A stretch of 64,000 bases of DNA from Trileptium ribeirensis (lineage: Eukaryota; Nematoda; Enoplea; Enoplida; Thoracostomopsidae), in the NCBI GenBank assembly GCA_030248225.1, contig JASANE010019372.1, forward strand, positions 1 to 64,000. The letters run 5' to 3'. Positions 55,106 to 64,000 of the stretch are shown here, piece by piece. The notes beneath the pieces were generated by a model that saw only the letters and a program-made list of their open reading frames with translations, searched no databases and was not told the origin of the DNA. How positions within the stretch are numbered: position 1 is the stretch's first letter; each line of letters begins with the position of its first letter. The translations under genes and the position numbers were made by a program.

Positions 55106-55608
55106 TCACAACAGAAGGACATACACAAAATTGATCGTTAATATAAACGGCATGTTATGCAAGAGTGGTTCATTAATATAAACGGCATTGTGTACAAAAT
55201 TGTTCGTTAATACAAACGGTATTTTATACAAAATTGTTCATCACTATAAACGGTATTTCATACACAAAATTGTTCATTATTATAAACGGTATTTTATACA
55301 AAATTGTTCATTATTATAAACAGTATTTTATACAAAATTGTTCGTATTCTATACAAAATTGTTCATTATTATAAACGGTATTCTATACAAAATAATTGTT
55401 CATTAATATAAACAGAATTTTATACAAAATTGTTCATTATTATAAACGGTATTCTATACAAAATTGTTCATTAATATAAACAGTATTCTATACAAAATTG
55501 TTCATTAATATAAACAGTATTTTATACAAAATTGTTCATTAATATAAACAGTATTTTATACAAAATTGTTCATTATTATCCACGACATTTTATACAAAAT
55601 TGTTCATC
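55106..55608 (-). repeat. 34 bp tandem array in U3 of the 5' LTR
   Basis: About 14 copies share TTGTTCATTAATATAAACAG and a TATTTTATACAAAA-type half. The array begins about 115 bp inside the outer LTR edge, a position where enhancer repeats are common in LTRs. It is absent from the 3' LTR stub, where similarity stops. Confidence 0.9.
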
Positions 55609-55803
55609 GATTACGATACGCCTTTTTCGTATACAAACAGCCATGTGCCAACGCTTCCCGATGCGATTTTGAGTCCAAAAGTCCTGAAATGCTCGTGACA
55701 GGGTCGGAACGACCCTGTTACACTATTGCTTTCGAACGAACATATTATTCATTTTGCTAACGTACCACTCAAAACACAGTGCGCAAGGAATGAAGAGACA
55801 AAA

Positions 55804-55923
55804 TAAAAAAAAAAAGCGGGAAAAAAAAAAAAAATAAAAAAAAAAAAAAAAACAAAAAAAAAAAAAAAAAACATAAAAATAAAACAAAAAAACCCCCCCA
55901 CCCAAACAAAAAAAAAAAAATAA

Positions 55924-55959
<36 letters not shown>

Positions 55960-56240
55960 AAAACAAAAAATAAAAAAACCCCAAACAAAAATAACACAGC
56001 ACAAAAAAAATAAAAAATAAAATATTTAAACAAATAATAATTAATCAAACAAATATACTAAAAAACCCCACAAGACTCGTCCCCCCCCCACCCCCCCCCC
56101 ACCCCCCCCCCCCACCCCACATAAACACCGACAAAAAATAAAAAATAATATAAAAATAATAAAAGAGACCAAAAATATCTAAAACATATAAAACATAAAT
56201 AATACACTTTAATTATTTCTACATTCGGCCCCCCCCCCCA
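55804..56240. repeat. Homopolymer-rich A/C sequence, almost without G
   Basis: Long A runs (up to more than 30) and C runs alternate, with very few G. It begins about 80 bp outside the LTR edge. It may be a genuine low-complexity tract or a sequencing or assembly artefact. Phe/Gly-rich minus-strand frames here are meaningless. Confidence 0.85.
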
Positions 56241-59200
56241 CACAAAAAATCTGCCCTCACAATATTTTGATTGTAATACACTACAAGATTCGCAGGCTCA
56301 AATTGGCTAAAATACGACAAGATCGAAAATACTATTACGTAAGCATGGCTGTTTCTTTTTAAAACTTACTGATTTGGATAAAATCAGAAAGAACAGCAAC
56401 ATCAGCAACAAAAATAGCAGATGATATGTTATAGAAACGTAAAACTACTCAACGATGTCTTGCGATGTTGACGATGATTGAAAATTATTGAAGCGTCAAA
56501 ACAACTGAAGATGTTTGAAATAAGCCAGAAAAATTTGTTTTTACAAAAAATATTTTTTGTTATTAAATGAAGCATAAAGTAGTTCTTGGTATATATCAAG
56601 TGACCGAAAGCCAGGAAACATACAGTGCCGCGGTGAATTTGGTATTTATTGTAAGTTTCTTTTCTCACATGGCTTTGAATTCTCACCAAAAAGCAAATAA
56701 CAAGGCAAAAATATGACCGGTAATTTCTGCGCGAATCAGTTTGTGATTTTGACAAAACAACAGCCTTTGTGTGCGGACCTAAAATAGACTCACGCATTAG
56801 CAACAATGTTCTTGCTGCTATTCTGTTAGGCAGCCATATCCAGAACAAAAATGTTTTTCTTCAGAAACTGGTTGAACTGTCTAAATCAACATTGTAGGCA
56901 GTCAGCGCTGCGTTTATCTACGTTTAAGTGAGGCCATAATAGTTGCAAATTTTTGTAATAGATATTTATTTATGACACAAAGTTTTTTTGATAATTCAGT
57001 TTTCACTGACCTCAGTATCCGTTCCTAACGACTAGAAGTAGACCTGTAGGCCTAGAGCTTGACTCATTCCTGTGGGATAATCATATTTTTGCCCAATATA
57101 CGTTGTAAAAAATAACCTGACAATTTTTTAAATATTTACTTCAGTTTGGGTTTTTCTCGCTGATGGTCTTCGTACAATTGTGGTTCGTAGCATTAAAACT
57201 AAGGCCCACATTAAGCTATGTCAAATATGACAAATTAATATCTTGTTCCCATTATTCCTAATTTGATCTTATATTTTCCTAGTAAATCTGTTGTAAGAAT
57301 TTTAATAACTGATTACGCGACAACGGGTTTGAACGCAACAACATACTGAAACGCGTTACGGCGACAAATATGAATATATATACGTTTGCATGTATTTATA
57401 ATGTATATGAATGGCTATATGAGGCTTATGATTCTTACCAGGAAGCGAGATACTTTTTTCAAAATATGCATAGGGGATCGCCATATAACCAGCTTTTGCA
57501 TGAAAAGCGTGATCCACATGGCTAAATCCGATCCTGGTAAATGTGGTGTTTCAGTCTGAGTTCTCACGTTGTTTTAACTTTTTTCACAAAATCAAAATAT
57601 GTTGATAACAAATGTAGTTTTACATTAAAAGGTGTTCATATTGCGATCGATCCTGTCCGATCAGATTCGTATTAATCGAATTCCTAGCCTTCCGCGTGCT
57701 GTGTGTTTTAATTTTTACAACACATCATCTGATTTGAATAGGGATAAAATAATTCATGCTTGATCAAATCGGATGGGATGCAATGCAGCACACCCTTGAT
57801 TCGTTTTTCTTTTAACAATTCGAAATCCACTTATCTAATACCTCAACTATTATAAACTCACCAAAAACTGTATCCAGCACATTAAACCTTAGACCCAAAC
57901 GGCTGTTTTCTATATTCCCTACGTTGTTTATCAAAGACGTATCTTGCCGGCATAAGCTTTAACGAATCAAAAACACAATACTATATTAAAAATGTTTAAA
58001 ACTCTCAGTTCTTACATACACCTCGATATCCATGAAACCAGGGGTGCAAGCTACATAATCGGACTAGTGTAACGTCAGTAAGACGCTAGAGATTATTTTC
58101 GTCATTCGTCTGGTCCCAAATATGGTAAAGCTGTAAATTCTAAACGAATGTACCTTTAGTAAAACTTTGACAACAAATATAAATTATTTTACTCCATGCA
58201 TCTTTTTCAGCGCTCCGAAAATCGTAAGCCATTGCCCAATGCCAAGGCGTAGTCACGGGATTTTGAAAATTAAAGGTATATGGTTGCTTGTTTTATCTTA
58301 AATAAAGCGAAGTCATGGTTTCTAATACACTAAGCTATTGCTGTATGCTATGTTATATGACTGCTGTATATACAAACATCAGTTATTATATGTTCCAGTA
58401 GCATCGTAAAGCGCAGTATGCTAGTGTTGGCTTAGAAAACAATACGAGTTCCACTGCACCTGACGTAAATTGTTAGATGTTTTACTTCTTCATCGTTACA
58501 TACCACGCTGTCGCGGCGAATAAATCTAGCAGAAATATGGGTTCTATTATATTTTGACTCGCTTGCTTTCGTCGTTTGGCACAAAATGAAATGTCGGATT
58601 ATCTGGTGGCATTTTGGCAAATATTCGTGAAATTTGTATCTTGCACTGCACTTATTTTTAAGAATTTAGTAAGTACCCTAACTTAGTTTATAGTTTGGAT
58701 GGCCTTTCAGATTGTGTCAGTGATTTAACTTTGGCCCTTCCACGTATTTGTCACGGAAAATATCGCAAATCGACGCATTTGTGGAGTTTGTCGTAGGGCA
58801 TGCTTTTGAATATACGTTGCTATTACGCTTACTTCACAAAATTGCTTATGGAATCAAGTTGTACCTCTTAAATAGTGCGGACGATGTACGAGATTCATAG
58901 CTAAACCGATTTCAAGCAGCCACTATGGTTGAAGTTTATTCCACATTGTCAGAAATGCGTTTTTAAGTCATGTGGCAAAGGGTCAAGCGTTTCCCATCAG
59001 CGCCTGTTTACTCCAAATGCCTTAACGCTTTGTCAGTGCCTACTGATTCAATAAAATTGAAAATCTTGTAAAATAAATAGTGGTTACATGTAATATTGTG
59101 TGTCACGGAATGTCAGGTTTATTGTGGAAACTTTCAAACTGCCTTTTTGCATCTGCTCAGACATTGTCGGGTTCCATTCTGGACGAAAAACAGCTGTAGT

Positions 59201-59250
59201 ATTCTAACTCAGTGAGATGTTTCTCAAGAAATCGTACAACAGCTCCTAAA
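56241..59250. other. Non-coding stretch, nothing firmly recognised
   Basis: A 139-codon minus frame at 56,848-56,429 is open but has no recognisable domain. The rest is featureless. Confidence 0.35.
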
Positions 59251-59330
59251 GTATCGTAGTGGCTGGTATGCTGGTCTCGCACCTGACTGATCCAGGTGAT
59301 TCGCTCCGCTGCTGGGTCAAAAAAATTTGT
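59251..59330 (+). mobile_element. tRNA-like SINE head
   Basis: GTAGTGGCTGGTATGCTGG followed by a stem-loop-like GCACCTG...CAGGTGATTCGCTCC resembles a degenerate tRNA-derived SINE head, with the characteristic GTAGTGGCTGG start and CTGCTGGGTC end followed by an A run. Confidence 0.5.
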
Positions 59331-60660
59331 TCAAGAATGCACAAATTATGCCTTGGTTTAAAAAGGAAAGGGTTGTGCAGCTTTTGAAAATGAAAATACG
59401 AACCGTGCAGCAGTTCAACGCTTCAAAATTACTTTAGCTACAGTTATTTGGCTCTGATTTGAATTGAATCAATTTGTTTGCAGCTCTGCTTATTAGAATA
59501 CCAAAAATAAATCTCATTGGTGCCATGGTCTGTATATGTTCTACATTGAATCTTGATTATTATTTCACACGACACATTACTCTATTATCCTGGATGCTTT
59601 TGTCGTAATTGTTTCCGGAATTCTTACTGAAGTCGCAAATTAACCACTATGCATTACTGTAACACGTTTTAAAATTATGTTTTCTCTTATTGACTGGATG
59701 TACACTAAGACTACAAAAAAAGAGATTTGCGTTTTTATTAACCCAACCTGTTTAATTTTATGATGCTAGTCGGCAACAGTGCCCATAGTCACACAGTTTT
59801 TTTACCAAATTTGCCATTTGGCTTATATGTACACGTAAGTTGTTATACGTTATCTTTGCGTGTTTCTTCAAGAAGCCTAGAAACAGTTCTAAGATAGATC
59901 CGTGGTCTGGGTACGTGGTACTCAAGGTTCCCTGGTTCGGTTTATGGCACGATGTTAAGTTTGCTAATCATCGCGCAGTATACAATGTAAATCTGGCTAC
60001 AGGTTTCCGACAAATTTCCGTTATCAAATTGAAAATCATTTGTTAAATATACGTTACGAAATTGGCTGGGCTCTTGTTATCTAAGATTTGATAAGACAAG
60101 ATAACAACACGAATTATACCTTGATTGTATTTAATGTTGAGTTTACGATTGCATAAAATCACTCTATGACCCCACTTAATTCGTACATGGGTCGGTATTG
60201 TTTCATGAACAGATTTACAGCGATATTGCTTTCTTAGCAATTGGTATTATAGCTCAGCTTTTGGGTTATGTGCCATCTAATTCAAATTCTCCTTTATGAA
60301 ATAATATTGTCAACCCCCAAATGTTCTGATTTCAGTTGTACTGCAGCTTTTTCTAAGCAGCTTCGGATACAATTTAGACTAACAAAACATTCGTCGTATT
60401 TTTTTTTGAAAAATGGTGAGAAGGGAGGACTGTTGGGCGAGGGTAAAGTTTAGTTTTTATCAACAATGATCGAACGGGATATACTTATAGATTCACTTGT
60501 AATTGGGGTATAACGAGTGGCGTATTTATAACAAGTTTGAAAAACAAACTTGCAGAGCTTAGCAGTGATAACACAAGATAGTTTGTTAGACAAAGAACCG
60601 TTATTCGCAGCGTCACATTCTATGTAAGAGTGATTCTTATTGAGTTTTTGAAGATTGTTA
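59331..60660. other. Non-coding stretch, nothing recognised
   Basis: No feature could be supported. Confidence 0.35.
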
Positions 60661-60680
60661 ACTAACGTTCCCTTATTTCA

Positions 60681-61189
60681 GCTGCCTGGGCTGTCGAATT
60701 GATAGTGCTGGTTGTGTTGGTGCTTTAGCAACAGTATATCGCTATTTCACATTGACTATTGCTCAGTATTATCTACGCGGTTGCAGCATTTGTGTATTCT
60801 ACGGTGTTGATAAAGCAGGCAGCGGCTAACTGCTATCCAGGTCAAATGCGAAATAGCGGTTACAGGCGTGTCTCTAACGTTCGAGCAAAGATACTAGTCA
60901 CTTTCCGAGTGACGCCGACGTCTCGTTCCATTGGTCTTAATTTTCTAGCTTTGTTCTTGATCCAAAATTATTGGATTTAAGCGAACTTTGGATTCGCCTG
61001 ATTTTGTTTGCGGAGTGGATTACGACGGTTGCGATTTGGTTCGATTCGCTTAGTCCTTCACAGCAGCTTGGGTTCAACAACAACTTATACCGACAAAAAC
61101 GTTATCGGTTCGGCGATTTGCTGATTTTAACGATCAATAGCTTTGGTGGTATTATCTGTACGTGCTGTGCTTACCATGTCCATACATAA
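60681..61189 (+). pseudogene. Possible broken membrane-protein exons (unrecognised)
   Basis: After an acceptor-like TTATTTCAG (ending near 60,681) one frame encodes hydrophobic stretches (VELIVLVVLVL, then LLSIIYAVAAFVYSTVLIKQ) separated by two stops. It runs to TAA at about 60,980. An overlapping frame 60,971-61,189 has another hydrophobic helix and Cys-rich end (GGIICTCC). It may be a decayed multi-pass membrane-protein gene. No family was recognised. Confidence 0.3.
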
Positions 61190-64000
61190 TATAATTTTAT
61201 AATACAATATTATATAATGAGGCTGTTTCGACAGTATTGCCCAGACAAGCAAAGCTATGTCGTTGCGCTCGTTACTTAAGTGAATATTTCTGCCTAGCCT
61301 TGCGCTATTACTTAAGAAATTATTTTAAAATTCTATTTAAATTTAGGAAATTTATGTATTCATATCGCGTTCGTATTGATCAATCATCGGAACCTTGCTT
61401 TATGTATCAACAGCATATATTTTTGTATATGGTAAAGTATGTATATATAAATCATATTTAGCACATAAGGACGCTACCTTATTGTGAACAAGAGTGCTCC
61501 ATTAAGCATCTTAGTGATGTTTTACTTAGCAATGTGGTACATTCTTTCGGTCGGTACTGATATGTTAGTGCTGTACTTAGTTACAAACTGCCTCTCTGTA
61601 TTTATACTGTTACATATTTTGCCGTTTTATTTAAAATATAGTAAAGTATGTTCATAAAATATAGGCTTGTATATATTTGTTGTCTTTTGAATATGTTATA
61701 CTTTTTGTCGCAAGGCATCTTTCGTTAACGGGTACAATTTAGTTGCACCTATCAGATTTCAAGTCGGCGTTTTCTGCAGTGTCTCTGTCTATTGTTCGAC
61801 ATGTGTAGTTGTTAGCGTGTATGTGTCTACACATATGTAAGTCGAAAATCAGTTCTTCGTTGGTTACCTGCCCATCTTTGTGCTATGTCGTTGGACTGTT
61901 TTGAGATTTGTTTGATTTTAATATAATTCTTCATTCTTTTGATTTCTACGAACTCCCTAGAATGTTTTGACTTGGTTCATAGAGTTTCTCGAAAATTAAA
62001 TCTTGTGTTGTTATAAATTCATAAAAGTCCCATTTTACTTGACATTTATCTAACCCATTATAACTTGAGACACATGAGGACAGTTTTCAACATTGTATTA
62101 GACTTCTACATACTATGTTTTTGTTTCTGGTGCAAGTAGAATAGTGGTATGACGGACTTAGCCAAAACATGCTGCTAATAATAACATATTAGTGCTTGGA
62201 TCAATTGTTCAAATGTTACTTAAATTCTAAATTTATTTAAGCATGGTATATGAGTTGTTAGATAGAATATTTAAGCTAGCGCTCGCTTTGCTCGAGGCCT
62301 CACTTTAGTTCTATAGTCGTAGAAATCGACAGTTTGCGCTACACGATAATTGTTTGTTACTCTTCATGTTGGTAGTTATTACGCTGCGTTTTAATTATTC
62401 GTGGATCGTTTGTTGGTTGTTCGCTAGCGCCCATCTGTGGTTATCGTAAGTCAGTCTTAGATTGTGGTTTGGACGTTGTGGTGGAATTCCCAGGTTACTT
62501 CTGTTCGCTAGCAGCTTAAGGATTTTGGGTATTAGCTACTAAGGCGTGGGGGCACTTCTACTTATTGATCCCTCACGCAAGCATCATCTCAGCATCTTAT
62601 TATCGGCGATTATTGTGGATAGTCACGCGGTTCGTGGACAATACGGCGATACAAAGTTATTGTGTGAAGAATACAGATAGAGACACTGCGGCATGATGAT
62701 GAGCATTTGTGATGAGTTTTTGCTTGTTTTAGATATATTTTGACAGAATTACTTTATTGTTGTGAAATGTTAATCGGTTGATTACACATATGGTACACAA
62801 TTTTGTGGTGTCTGTTGGTTGTTTGTCCGTCGATTATTGAGGTGTCAATAGAGAACTATTGGTAGTAGTATCATTAACAGTGTTGATAGTATTGTAGCCT
62901 AAGAGTCCAACCTGAGCAAAGAAGTTGAGTATTTTGAGGCGTAACTAAAGTTTGACCTGCACGTTGAGTTAAAGGATCAGAGTTCATCGTTTGCGTAACG
63001 ACAGTTGGACATCCCCAAAAATGCAGAGTATTTATATTCCCCCATAAACCCAATAGCGTTCGATTGTTCTTTCGTTACACTAGTCTTGATAATTGTGTAC
63101 TACGGTAATAAACATTTTTGTTTGTTTTATTTGTGTCAAATTTGGGCATGTCTCTCAAGTCGTCGGTAGACAAAAACAAAAGCATATCGTTAAAACAATT
63201 GACCTGTTTGAGGCTTTTCATGATCGCCTGACCATAAACTTCATATATTTGTGCGTAAAGGCATGAGCCGTGTGTGCACCTGTCAATGATGTATCTTTTT
63301 TCGCTAAATCCGATTTGGCATGGGATATATATAAAACGCATAACGGCCAACATTATCGCAATAGGACATTTCAGCGACAGGATTGATTGTAGTTTCTCCA
63401 TTAACAATTTTATAAACAATATCTATTATAATTATGGGACAATACCAAGTAACAAAATAAATTTTGCAGGCCGTCTCACGCAATACACAAACAGTCAGAA
63501 ATATAATTGTGTTGACCAAATGTAAAGTTAGGTGGTGTAAGCTATATTCAGGTTGCATAGTTGTCGATATATCAAGTCTAGACGTAAGCCTCAGTCTACG
63601 TTGAAATCCTTATATTTGATCCTTATACGAAACACATGAATCAAGCAGAAGATATTGCTCCCCTCGAACAACCCAACTAAACTTTTATTTTTTCAAGGGT
63701 TTCGAGAGCTGAAACTTTACGCCATGCACCTTGAATAATGTCATTGTATTTATGCAAATTTCAAAGATTAATTATTATAGAGTCAGAACGAATCACGTCA
63801 CAGGCAGGATCTCTCCGCTATTGAAATTTTTTCTCTTTTACATCTTAAAGATTCAGATTTGCAATCATTTGTTTTCATGCAGATTCAGCAATTCCGCAAT
63901 GGGGCACATTGTTCGTGTAATAAACCGCTCAAGATATTTATATGGTTATTTTTAACAAAAGATATTATGTATGAATATTTTTACATATTTTGCAGTTGCT
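61190..64000. other. Non-coding stretch, nothing recognised
   Basis: Short frames at 63.1-63.6 kb on both strands have no supporting features. Confidence 0.35.

Larger units (their letters stand above)
31880..55722 (-). mobile_element. Giant Ty3/Gypsy LTR retroelement with env between gag and pol
   Basis: The element is minus-strand and about 23.8 kb. In its own 5' to 3' order it has a 5' LTR (55,722-49,344), a leader with a candidate primer-binding site, gag, an acidic ORF, an F-like env, PR-RT-RH-IN, a proline-rich ORF, NADAR plus a possible SGNH-like ORF, a 3' leader and a 92 bp 3' LTR stub (31,971-31,880). The LTR starts TGTAACAGGG and ends GGTTATTACA. Domain order PR-RT-RH-IN and sequence place it in Ty3/Gypsy (Metaviridae). 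The 3' LTR is mostly missing. The coding region has one frameshift and eight in-frame stops. Confidence 0.85.
49344..55722 (-). repeat. 5' LTR, 6.4 kb
   Basis: On the element strand it starts TGTAACAGGG (55,722) and ends GGTTATTACA (49,344), giving the canonical TG...CA with TGTAA/TTACA inverted termini. The inner edge is defined by a 75 bp exact inverted match to the window start. The outer edge is defined by the match to 31,880-31,971. It contains a 34 bp tandem array near its start and many short hairpins. It is unusually long for an LTR; an insertion inside it cannot be excluded because no complete second copy is present. Confidence 0.6.

Noticed and set aside
55723..56048. Phe-rich minus-strand frames
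   Set aside because: They are translations of A and C homopolymers and have no protein character.

Overview
The window looks like intergenic DNA from an animal genome. It is AT-rich, has long stretches without genes, carries tRNA-derived SINEs and several MITE families, and holds two large virus-related elements. Almost everything that can be supported is mobile or repetitive DNA. The only plausible intact host gene is a small single-pass membrane protein at 17.7-18.3 kb. I could not identify the species; a metazoan is inferred from the baculovirus-F-like envelope gene, the Polinton remnant and the SINEs.

Main element (31.88-55.72 kb, minus strand): a very large Ty3/Gypsy (Metaviridae-type) LTR retroelement. 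Read on its own strand it has a 6.4 kb 5' LTR (55,722 to 49,344), a leader, gag with a CCHC knuckle, a long acidic ORF, an envelope gene (signal peptide, furin-type site, fusion-peptide-like stretch, transmembrane anchor), then protease-RT-RNase H-integrase, a proline-rich ORF, and an ORF pair encoding a NADAR (YbiA-like) domain and a possible SGNH-like domain, ending at a 92 bp stub of the 3' LTR. Two things are unusual: env lies between gag and pol, and a NADAR domain is carried as 3' accessory cargo. The reading frames are interrupted by eight in-frame stops and one frameshift but are otherwise open, so the copy is young or constrained.

Second element (about 8.1-14.1 kb, minus strand): a badly decayed Polinton/Maverick (adintovirus-like) DNA element. 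DNA polymerase B and a retroviral-type integrase are recognisable; a capsid-like gene and several unassigned fragments lie downstream.

Other regions: 0-7.7 kb holds an LTR end, tandem duplications, a 52 bp minisatellite, a hAT-like MITE, a degenerate satellite and a TIR element. 14.6-15.35 kb is a roughly 43 bp minisatellite and 15.9-16.2 kb is a SINE with perfect target duplications. 18.5-30.4 kb contains copies of a TIR family with a small conserved ORF, a broken unrecognised gene (25.66-27.3 kb), two inverted copies of a roughly 0.7 kb non-coding repeat and a TTAA-flanked MITE. 55.8-56.24 kb is homopolymer-rich, almost G-free sequence that may be an assembly artefact. 56.3-64 kb has little that can be recognised.
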